64,000 nucleotides of DNA from Balanoglossus misakiensis (taxonomy: Eukaryota; Hemichordata): the NCBI GenBank assembly GCA_040954595.2, contig CM082597.2:1178001-1242000 (forward strand), written 5' to 3'. The position numbers and the translations under genes were made by a program. Numbering within the stretch: the first letter of the stretch is position 1; each line of letters opens with the position of its first letter. The notes beneath the pieces were generated by a model. That model searched no databases and was not told the DNA's origin. It worked only from the letters and a program-made list of their open reading frames with translations. Below are positions 25,001-32,100 of this stretch, piece after piece.

Positions 25001-27026
25001 AATCTGACAATGGGTAACTTCGTATATTTGACATCAAACCTTGCATATTATGATGAAAGATGGTGATGAAACTGAAAAAAATGCTACTTAAACGTTGTGG
25101 CAAGAAGGCCAATTCATGGGAGTTTTCTGAGAGAGTGATTTGCAATAAGATTCTGACCTGTGTCGTAAGCTACCCATTCTCCTTGGTTTCTGTACTCTAT
25201 TCTAGCTGGAGGTAAACTTTCTGGTATACTACATTTGATGACTGCAGTGTGTCCAACTATGGCAGCAGCTTGCACATCCATCTCCTCCGTAAATGGCTTT
25301 ATATCTGTAGAAATATATCAAGAAGATAAAGTTAGGCACATTGGATAGGCACAAGGCACTTGTGTTTGTCATTTAGACAATTTACAATTTACTTTTAAAA
25401 GAGAAATCATACTCACATGCTGCCTCTAACTGCACTGGTTTACTAGTTATAGCTCCCACGCTGTTATTAACAACACATTGGTAGGTACCAGTATGTGTAA
25501 ATAAATTTCTGTCATGTCTAAATGATCTAATTATCAGCTGCGTGCCTCTGATTTCAATATCAGAGTCTTCATCACTTTGGATGAATTGTCCGTTATATTT
25601 CCATCGCACTTCCACATCGTCCGGTTCAGCAACACAGTGAAAACGAACTTTACTCTTTTTCTTCACCACCTGGCTTTGTGGTTCTCTCAAAAATCTCGGA
25701 GCTATTTCTGCATCTGAAAACAATTACACAATTTTACAGGTTTACGAATGAATGACCAACAAGTTCTCCAAAGTATTAATTGGCTCTAGATGGTACATGT
25801 TGTGGTAGAAAGATACAAAGTCTCTCGTTTGTACTGTAGTACATTAAACCAGCGAAGAAATGCAAAGAACCTGAGATGGGATTTGTCCCATCTGCAGAAA
25901 ACATTTTTATTCTCTTTCAGAGCAGTTGCTCGGGGAATTCAACAAATGTTGATTGAAAGAACAACTTGCAAAGGAATCTAACCTTGGCAAAACATGATCA
26001 TACAACCAGTAGCTAATTTTTAACATCTTTAGAAAACTTCTCTTTCACACTTAAAGTTACTTATACTGTTTACGACGTGCTAATAAAGCATACTTTGTTG
26101 AAGTTTACAAGGACAAAGTCACCATCTTTTGACATTGTTTGGAGATATCTGTTTTACGTGAGAATTTATCGGTGTTGTTCTTCCCGAAATCTGGTAGATT
26201 AATGGTTTAAAGAGCTCCAGTCATACTCATCTTTTGGTCAGAAAACATATTTACAGAGAATACCAGAAGTTATGAGAGCAAAGTTTTTAACTGGTATGTA
26301 CGGCAGCATGTGACTGTGATGTATTCATTCTGACTGATTCACAACACCCAAGGCTTGAACATGCAACACCCGGGTGACAACAATGTCAAACAGAAACATT
26401 TCAGCTACTGTAACTACTGCATATCTGACGACGGAATAAATTCTTTCCTCTGATTATTTGCGACAGGTTTACGTGCATACAGGCACATACACTGCACAGT
26501 GGCTGATGATCCTGTACATGGGACATTTCAATATTACTACTGTGACATAACACAGAACCATGTTTATGATGTTACAAGTACAGGCAGTCTTGATAAGACC
26601 TGATCTCTGGGAGACATGACTTGGGAAGGAGGGGTTGTTACAGCCTGTCCTGTCATATTCTCTCATCTTGGTGCGTGGTGAAGTTTTATAAAACTGCGAA
26701 AAGTCGATAGTAAAATTTCCAGACTAATTGTCAATTTGGGACAGCCATATTGGAGGTCACAGATCACTACTAATCACAGGGTGTAATACAAAAGTTTATA
26801 AACCAATTTGACCTTTGTGTACATATTATATTTAGAACACAGAAGACTTCGCGACTCGAAATAATCAACTTGCCATCTTTTATCCAACACACAAGTCAAG
26901 AAACATCTGAAACAGGAAAATTGGTGTTTCTTTCTTACCTGCATGGTTGCAGATTTGTAAAATTGTGAGGGTATAAAATAAGGCAAGTATGTAGATCCTA
27001 TTCAGAGGCAGTGATGGAGAATCCAT
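18853..27026 (-). CDS. cdon: CDON/BOC/Ihog-family Hedgehog co-receptor (5 Ig, 2 FN3, one TM), 16 exons
   Basis: Predicted cell-surface protein of 1,090 residues that binds Hedgehog ligand together with Patched; this role is inferred from the family. Exons, in minus-strand order: 27026-26939, 25713-25417, 25304-25158, 24854-24708, 24580-24296, 24142-23981, 23817-23707, 23519-23238, 22641-22498, 22338-22126, 21792-21602, 21319-21091, 20811-20581, 20231-19954, 19583-19337, 19073-18853 (stop TAG). Every junction is GT/AG and frame-consistent; 13 of 15 introns are phase 1. Domains: signal peptide 1-29; Ig1-5 with cysteine pairs C56-C109, C153-C203, C256-C302, C345-C394 and C437-C488; linker about 507-554; FN3 about 555-650 and 664-765; Thr/Ser stalk; membrane span about 806-831; cytoplasmic tail 832-1090. 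Family signatures recalled by eye include ILPSGNLQI in Ig2, ETSYDIKMQ in the last FN3, and FIAMC at the end of the membrane span. Five Ig domains favour CDON over BOC (four), but vertebrate CDON has three FN3 domains, so a pre-duplication CDON/BOC ancestor is possible. Confidence 0.92.
18914..18975 (+). other. G-tract cluster on the strand opposite the proline codons
   Basis: The plus strand carries three runs of five or six G separated by single A (18,914-18,931) and another G-rich run at 18,961-18,970. These are the complement of the proline codons in exon 16. They could form a G-quadruplex on the template strand, but the pattern is fully explained by coding of poly-Pro. Confidence 0.5.
19337..19583 (-). 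CDS. cdon: Exon 15: Asn/His/Ser/Arg-rich tail with Cys cluster
   Basis: Codes for residues 936-1017, starting DMSFSSN in phase 0 and ending in phase 1. The composition is unusual: many Asn, His, Ser, Arg and Lys, and a cysteine cluster (HRCCGN, QLCSCD). Other frames across this exon are also open, so the frame rests on splice phase: it is the one that joins exon 14 and exon 16 without a stop. The acceptor is tttccacag and the donor gtgaga. Confidence 0.75.
19954..20231 (-). CDS. cdon: Exon 14: membrane-proximal cytoplasmic tail
   Basis: Codes for residues 843-935 and ends in phase 0. RQYYDPN near the start resembles the post-membrane region of vertebrate CDON. A proline-rich stretch (LPYPTLPLPPTPQ) could bind SH3 or WW domains. 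If intron 14 is not removed, the frame continues 17 codons and stops at 19,903, giving a shorter tail. The donor is gtaagt. Confidence 0.85.
20350..20408. repeat. Imperfect (CATT/CCTT)n microsatellite in intron 13
   Basis: Tetranucleotide tracts cattcattcatt, ccttcatc and ccttccttcc run together. A looser ATCC-rich tract follows at about 20,463-20,530. Both lie in the intron between exons 13 and 14. Confidence 0.85.
20581..20811 (-). CDS. cdon: Exon 13: Thr-rich stalk and transmembrane helix
   Basis: Codes for residues 766-842. A Ser/Thr-rich stalk (including a TTTTT run) is likely O-glycosylated. It is followed by the membrane span, about 806-831, which starts MLYLIIGIVVG and ends FIAMCMW, then a basic stop-transfer (RSK). 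The MLYLI...GI and FIAMC pattern matches this family's membrane segment. The donor is gtaagt. Confidence 0.94.
20840..21054. mobile_element. MITE-like element in intron 12
   Basis: About 215 bp ends in inverted repeats: tacagtcaaacatgtgt on the left and, read from the right on the other strand, tacagtgaaacctgtgt. The TA before CAGT at both ends fits the TA target-site duplication of Tc1/mariner-type transposons. There is no transposase. The interior holds the stretch gtggtcacttctatatagtgg, and a related stretch recurs near 47,250, showing it is dispersed. Confidence 0.7.
21091..21319 (-). CDS. cdon: Exon 12: second FN3 domain, Hedgehog-binding type
   Basis: Codes for residues 690-765. It includes GVPIDGFYIYHRLTD, NLEKETSYDIKMQSFNQG and FSNVIIRETK. 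These closely resemble the membrane-proximal FN3-3 of vertebrate CDON and BOC, the domain known to contact Sonic Hedgehog. The acceptor (tatactag) has a weak pyrimidine tract; the donor is gtgggt. Confidence 0.93.
21541..21619. repeat. 39-bp tandem duplication of the exon 11 splice donor
   Basis: The block with acttacttcccatacaat followed by ctttat occurs twice with a 39-bp offset, 31 bp being identical and the flanks similar. On the gene's strand this gives two identical donors. Using the distal one (exon end 21,563) inserts 13 codons without breaking the frame and repeats IKIVWE. Confidence 0.9.
21602..21792 (-). CDS. cdon: Exon 11: end of first FN3 and start of second FN3
   Basis: Codes for residues 626-689. 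MYRFRIIAINIHGESRSS closes the first FN3 domain; a linker with RPPVVAPRI leads to the first strands of the second FN3, ending IKIVWE in phase 0. A second copy of the donor lies 39 nt further downstream at 21,563, so a 13-residue longer isoform is possible. I chose the proximal donor because it gives a normal FN3 spacing. Confidence 0.88.
22126..22338 (-). CDS. cdon: Exon 10: first FN3 domain, N-terminal part
   Basis: Codes for residues 555-625. It shows the FN3 opening PDPPGKPRI, the core Trp (VMVRWTFEE) and the NGGSPVTAFRLQFRE loop and strand typical of vertebrate CDON/BOC FN3-2. The domain is completed by exon 11. The acceptor is cttcacag and the donor gtatgt. Confidence 0.92.
22498..22641 (-). 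CDS. cdon: Exon 9: linker between Ig and FN3 regions
   Basis: Codes for residues 507-554. There is no domain fold; it is rich in Pro, Ser and Thr (PPHITTKSTTAPSPSS) followed by acidic and aromatic residues (FFPEEDIMDSYDFGFG). Vertebrate CDON and BOC have an extra FN3 domain near this position, which is absent here. The acceptor is catcacag and the donor gtgagg. Confidence 0.85.
22642..23237 (-). other. Intron 8 (596 nt), no recognisable content
   Basis: This intron separates Ig5 from the linker exon. I looked for an extra FN3 exon on the minus strand, since vertebrate relatives have one nearby, and found no open frame with FN3 features and splice sites. Confidence 0.7.
23238..23519 (-). CDS. 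cdon: Exon 8: Ig domain 5
   Basis: Codes for residues 413-506, a full Ig domain: PPVDMTVFEGD, C437 (VFMSCGVEG), W449 (LVAWNKDF), C488 (GEYQCIAEN). The presence of a fifth Ig domain is the CDON-like feature. The acceptor is gttcacag and the donor gttagt. Confidence 0.93.
23707..23817 (-). CDS. cdon: Exon 7: Ig domain 4, second half
   Basis: Codes for residues 376-412. It carries LVVHSITEAQLGMYQC with C394, then LVENRQG and ATARLKLK, the typical end of an Ig domain. A perfect RFX-type palindrome (23,727-23,740) lies inside this coding exon. The acceptor is atgtacag and the donor gtatgt. Confidence 0.92.
23981..24142 (-). CDS. cdon: Exon 6: Ig domain 4, first half
   Basis: Codes for residues 322-375. 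It begins PPVIVQPPEDVAATFGD, followed by C345 (EFSCDITGG) and W358 (ITWLFNAE). The acceptor is ttacgcag and the donor gtaagt. The Ig4 fold is split by an intron, as is Ig2. Confidence 0.92.
24296..24580 (-). CDS. cdon: Exon 5: Ig domain 3
   Basis: A complete Ig domain, residues 227-321, phase 1 at both ends. It shows C256 (ATLECTAKG), W268 (ISWIRQNG) and C302 (GPYVCVAEN), plus sequons N-A-T and N-E-S. The acceptor is atccacag and the donor gtaagc. Confidence 0.93.
24588..24665. repeat. 39-bp tandem duplication in intron 4
   Basis: Two adjacent, diverged units begin taaaaacaa and end gctagaggg. They lie in the intron just upstream (on the gene's strand) of exon 5. The sequence is unrelated to the exon 11 donor duplication despite the equal unit length. 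Confidence 0.75.
24708..24854 (-). CDS. cdon: Exon 4: Ig domain 2, second half
   Basis: Codes for residues 178-226. It contains ILPSGNLQIANVTSEDKG and C203 (NYKCSAVNP). This stretch is strongly reminiscent of Ig2 in vertebrate CDON and BOC and is the best single identifier of the family. Sequons N-V-T and N-S-T are present. The donor is gtaagtaa. Confidence 0.93.
25158..25304 (-). CDS. cdon: Exon 3: Ig domain 2, first half
   Basis: Codes for residues 129-177, phase 1 to phase 1. It starts with PFTEEMDVQA and carries C153 (AVIKCSIPE). The usual core Trp is replaced: the segment reads ARIEYRNQGEW, a departure from a standard Ig fold. The acceptor is ttctacag and the donor gtcaga. Confidence 0.9.
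25417..25713 (-). CDS. cdon: Exon 2: Ig domain 1
   Basis: Phase 1 at both ends, encoding residues 30-128. A complete Ig domain shows C56 (RFHCVAEP), the core Trp W67 (VRWKYNG) and C109 (GTYQCVVNN), with a possible N-glycosylation sequon N-N-S just after. The acceptor is ttttcag and the donor gtgagt. Confidence 0.93.
25714..26938 (-). other. Intron 1 of the coding region (1,225 nt)
   Basis: Lies between the signal-peptide exon and Ig1, with donor gtaaga and acceptor ttttcag. It holds no coding exon or repeat I can support. Confidence 0.75.
26939..27026 (-). CDS. cdon: Exon 1: start codon and signal peptide
   Basis: Encodes residues 1-29 and one base of codon 30. A short polar start (MDSPSLPLNR) is followed by a hydrophobic stretch (IYILALFYTLTILQI), then Cys-Asn-His-Ala, which fits a secretory signal peptide. 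The donor is gtaagaaa. Joining to exon 2 completes an Asp codon and keeps the frame open. Intron 1 is 1,225 nt, the longest between coding exons. Confidence 0.85.
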
Positions 27027-27101
27027 TGCACTTTTGTGATAACAAGACAGCTATCTTCCAGACATCGGATAAACTTCAGATAAACTTGTCAACAATGACT
27101 C
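27027..27101 (-). other. cdon: 5' UTR part of the first coding exon, with a splice acceptor at its 5' edge
   Basis: Upstream of the ATG the minus strand shows a pyrimidine-rich tract ending in aacttgcag, a good splice acceptor, with the exon then starting at 27,101. This implies at least one further non-coding 5' exon at higher coordinates. The start codon context is strong, with a purine at -3 and G at +4. Transcription could instead simply begin near here. Confidence 0.5.
27051..27065 (-). other. Four-codon upstream ORF in the 5' UTR
   Basis: An ATG at 27,065 opens a short frame, Met-Ser-Gly-Arg-stop, ending at 27,051, 24 nt before the main start. If the 5' UTR is as proposed, this could lower translation of the receptor. 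Its own start context is weaker (C at -3). Confidence 0.5.
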
Positions 27102-28828
27102 CTGCAAGTTAAAAAAGATGACGAAAACTTTAACATTCATTGTTTCCAATGGCACGGCTGCAACCACATGGTGAAAGTGGGTTAAGCAACACCAAAAACT
27201 TCACTACGAATAGAAACAAATACCAACTTACGCAAGTTCATTCAAAACATCACACACAACAAGACACCAGAACCCACACTCATGCTGCCAGTCATCTTTG
27301 TCCAGAAATAACTTCACAACCTCCAATGACTTGGTGATAGTATTTCAACATTATGACAGCAGCATTACTACGGTTACCTTTGCCATAGCAACAGATCAGA
27401 TTACTAACCAAGTATTAATGAAATTCTGTACTGACCACGTACTGGGTACGATCTTATTAAACTCATGACCCTTCATTTCAGTGGCTGACACAGTGACATT
27501 GCTTACAAATGCCGTGTCATCGACTCAACAAATCCACAGCTGTTTTTTATATCTCCGGAAGAAACTTGAACTCTCCTCCCATCAAACCAATGACCTATCC
27601 CCTCTCACTTTTACAGTTATGAACTTTCCCCCTCTTTTTCCTGAGACACTCATGCTTTACCCTAATATGTCTTGCTGTACCAGCAAACCAGATGTATGAA
27701 TATGAATGTTACATATTATTATGTTCCCTAAAGGAATATCCATATCAAAGTTGTGAAGCATTACTATGATAGTTCTAGTAATATTTATAGATGAATATTT
27801 TATAAATAAAAGCCTAGCCCACAGCTGCAATTATCTATAATTGAAAACATCATCTTAAAAGTCTCAAGACACAGCATTAAATATAGCTGTGTTATTATGT
27901 CAAAACTTTATGTTACCCGAGAGACTAAGCTATCTGTATCATAAATTGATTCGCACTAATATCTCTTCATACTTTGTTACAAAATAGACAACCTCATCTT
28001 ATCACATGAATAGTTGATATGACTACAAGACATGTCCGTAAGCATCTATGACACCAAACATTACGGTAAACAATCCGGTCACAGTAGCCTCCAAACTCAT
28101 CTCCAGTTGCACTGCCCTAAGTAAACATTTCTGCTTGGAACCACATTTGATTTACCTTAACACACCACCAATCAGTTCTTCCACACTACATCCTGCTTGG
28201 CATGAAACAACACTGAACACATCCTTTCATCCTCGGCGGAAAATGTCCTAAACATGGCTGACAGTCTGACAGAAAAGCAATCCTGTCCGGAAGGGTCTTT
28301 CCAGATGGTGAGGTCATGAAACATGATACATTCCAGCTATGATATATCTAATAATATCAGACTATCAAGTTCCATATCTCTTCAATCGCAATGCCTTCCA
28401 CTTGTTCTATAGTTTTCATAAAGCATATAGAAATTCCAAGATGGGACGAAAACGCGACTGGAATTTAATCACAATTCATCTCCACTCAGCTTGGGGTAAC
28501 TTCTCCCGTTCCGTTTTACAACAACACATTACAACTTTTGGGTGAAACTAAACACTTTATAAGCTTTCAAACGTAAAAAAAAACATTATGATAGAATTTT
28601 AATATATATATGCTTCAGAATAAAGGCCCAAGTTCTGGCAATGAGACTGTTGCTGTGGACATTTTTATTGCATTATGCCTCAGAGGTAATGTCTCTCTCC
28701 ATGAAAGTTAACGACCATACTGTTGCTTCAGTGCATCCACAACTTGTGAATGACGCACACAGCTTTATTATTATTGTATTATGTTGCAAAATTTTGATGG
28801 CACTGTTTGCACAGGAGTATGATAATAT
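27102..28828. other. Non-coding, probable 5' intron of the receptor gene
   Basis: AT-rich sequence without a coherent coding exon. The splice acceptor at its left edge suggests it begins an intron on the minus strand. A CA-rich patch occurs near 27,240-27,290. Confidence 0.5.
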
Positions 28829-29161
28829 TTTCATTAAACCATCTACAGTATCTAGACAAGTGTATACATTTCTGTACAAATTTGGTGTGTAGTTTGATGC
28901 GTGGGGGACAGTACAAGCCAAAGAAATAGGAGCATCCAATGCCAATGTCACAAATGGAATGTTTACAGTGCTATGATTTTTTGTCAATGGACAAAGGACT
29001 AGCAAGCATAGAATTTCACCACCCTAGGTACCGGCAGAGTCGAACCGCCTATTAATTTCAAAGCGCCTTTTTTCATTAAACCATCTACAGTACCTAGACA
29101 AATGTATACATTTCTGTACAAATTTGGTGTGTAGTTTGAAGCATGGGGGACAGTACAAGCC
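28829..29161. repeat. Two 91-bp direct repeats (242-bp offset) enclosing a tRNA-like segment
   Basis: Copies at 28,829-28,919 and 29,071-29,161 differ at only about four positions. The 151 bp between them includes, on the minus strand, GGTTCGACTC, an exact Pol III B-box. It sits in a five-bp stem with a seven-base loop like a tRNA T-arm (GGCGG-TTCGACT-CTGCC). A seven-bp pairing of AGGTACT with GGTACCT around it mimics an acceptor stem. No anticodon stem forms, so this is a tRNA-like or SINE-like relic, not a tRNA gene. Confidence 0.65.
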
Positions 29162-32100
29162 TGTTGAATTCTTCCATAGCAAGAGAATGGGGTCAGTTGC
29201 AGGGAAAGTGTACGCTTTCTAGACAGTTAAAATTTATTTTGTGTTAAGTACCCAATTGTAAAGTGAACCAATGGCAGATGATGACAAGCAGGACACATCA
29301 TCTTATTACTCATTATGACAGTATGCCTGTTACCGACGCCCTGGGGTCAAGGGTCAACCTAATGAATGAAAACACACATGTTCAGAGAGGGCCAGGGGCG
29401 GTAAGGTCGCAAGATGACAGGAAATACTGAAATCAAACCAGGCGTTTCCCATGATGCAGCTGTTCATTAGCAAAAGGGGTTCAACCCTGGTGACCAAGTT
29501 GAGATCTCTTGGCAACTGCCCAAGTAGCAAAGCGTGGACACCTTTAGCAGTCCGCTCAGCAGTGCCTGTTATTTCAGCCATGTCTGAAATTAATTTATAC
29601 ATCATAACTAGCAACCAGACATGGGCTATTGAGTTACAATGTTGTGACTGTGTGTATTGTAGAGACTCCCATCTCGAGAAACATAACGAAAAAATCATCA
29701 AGTTAGCATTCACCCTTTCATGTTATATTTTTCAACGTGCACTTTGTAAATTGATTAAAGATGAAACTGATACTACTTTCATCTGTGTCATCTCCTTGAG
29801 TAAAAATACTTATATTAATAATAAAACTCAGCATGGATTAAAACGAGTGTTCTATTTCTGGACTTTAGAGATGCCATCATATTATATAAATATGCAAGCC
29901 AGTAACATTTAAGTTACTACAACTATTCTTTCATCGCCAGCATTTTTTCAGCATTTAGGTTCTGCGTGTCAACTAAGATTCTTCTTCTTAACTGAAGTAT
30001 GTCAAACTGAACCATTGTTATTGTTGAATAATTAAATTCAAATCCATGTATTTCAGATTCCAAGGCAAATCCATTTGTTTCAGATTGTCTTAAAAAATCC
30101 TGGCTGAATTGGACTAATCCAGATATTTTTTGCCTTGCCTTTTGGGCACGGATGCATAATTCAATGCTACATCCGCAGGGATTCTCTAAGCTTATGTAAT
30201 ATTTAGACTGTAACCATATCATATCATGAAGGAGAAACAGTGGGTAATGTAAAGAACAGCAGGGATAAAACAACATCAGCAGTGAACAGATCAAGTAACA
30301 CCACCACTGTTAACATGGCTATGTCAATGAGCAATTTAAACAAACCTCATGGAATCAAAACAGTAACACTATAATCCCTAAATAATACAGTATTAAGTAA
30401 ATAATTAAAACTTAATTCGGAGGCTTTCAGAATCATTGAAAAAAGTCAAATCTTGATAGAATTGAAAGTGTTTGAATCCTACAGACAATGATTTTTAAGA
30501 CACGTCACCAGCCTATAAGCTTTACTTTCAATTGAAATCTACAGGTACATTATTGATTGTGAATTATTCCAATGTCCTAAATGGACCTGAATTTCATGGA
30601 AAATTCAGAATTAGACTCTTTGCTAAGAAGAAAAAGGTGGGGCACAAGCCATCAGACTTTAACACAGGATCTGTCACTATGACTTGTGGACATAGCTGTA
30701 CAAATAGGCTTTGCTAACAAAGTGTCTGTCATGTGTCACACCGCAATGTGCATTAAATGCAGGACTATCTTCGGAATGGATACATTACTTGTATGTTCAT
30801 GTTTCTTCACATGATTTGAAGATCTATCATAACATATTTGAAATAGCATTTTTTTGCAGATGTCACAAATTGTATGACCATCCCTAAGTTTGAAGATAAA
30901 ACCAGCAGCCCGCTAGTTTCAAGAGACGGCAAGATTCAAAGAGAAAATTCACTTATTGTTTTTTCCCCAATCTCCGACTCTTGTGAATCAGCAATTCATC
31001 GTGTTCTAGTGGAAGAGCAATCTACCAAAATGTATGATAGATGAGTACACAGCGCCATATCTTGACACTTTTAATGACACAATCTGAATATCCATTTCTT
31101 GCCAGGAGACAGTACCTATCTCACAGACTATTACTCTTGCCGCGAAAATCTCTTTAAATTTTGATGTTTTCTGCCGACTGACCCTTCTGTCAGAGTCCCC
31201 TGATAAACGGGAAATTGAAGATTGGCCTGAGTTTATCTTTTTGTATGCTCCAAGTGATCGGAGGTAAATTACCCCAGGGACGTCGCCATAGTGACTCTCT
31301 CTTAGAATCAGTTAGGACAAGTCAGAACTGATGAATTGGCAAAACAGCATCTGTTATTATTATTTTGATAGTCAATTAATAAAATGACATGTACCCTCGC
31401 AGAATATAAAGTATTTTATCTCATCACAGAGTGAGCTTCATCAAAACAGTTACAGTGTAATATTTTGACATGAATGGGATCCAGTGACAGGATAATGTCA
31501 AACACTGACTTGCAAAAAATAATCAATCTGGTACATGTCACAGAAGACTCGAGTGTGTGCGGTGTTTCACAAACTTTGGGGAGGAAAACAAACTGATTTA
31601 AAACTTTATATTAAAACAGATAACAATGGAAACATTATACAATAATACTACAATAATCCCTTAGACTCATAAAGTAACAAAATTCCCACTCCCATAAAAT
31701 ATTTTATTCTTTTGACAGCTTGAACAGATGGATTTTTAAACGAGTGACTAATGATGACAATAGCCGACGGGTCGGAGACAAACAAAACTTGTAACCATAG
31801 AAAAATTACCATAAATCATATCACAGTTCATAAACTCATTCCAAAACAATGTGTAATTTATTTAACATGATATACAGTTCACCGAAAGTGTCCTGGTCAG
31901 TTAAATTGATACATGTAGTCATTTGACAAAGTTGCAAAACAGGGTCATGTGTCCGTCTGAAACAATGTAACAATTAAGTAACTGTACACTTTATATCTTT
32001 GTATCTTACAGTTTGTGTCTGTCACATCCAGAACATGACTGCACATCTTGAGTGAATGTATGCAAAAGTGAAATTCTAACAACAATGTCAGAAAACACGG

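Noticed and set aside
29023-29125. Intact tRNA gene on the minus strand
   Set aside because: The acceptor and T-arm can pair, but no five-bp anticodon stem with a seven-base loop forms and the A-box is poor. The acceptor pairing may be helped by the palindromic ggtacc.
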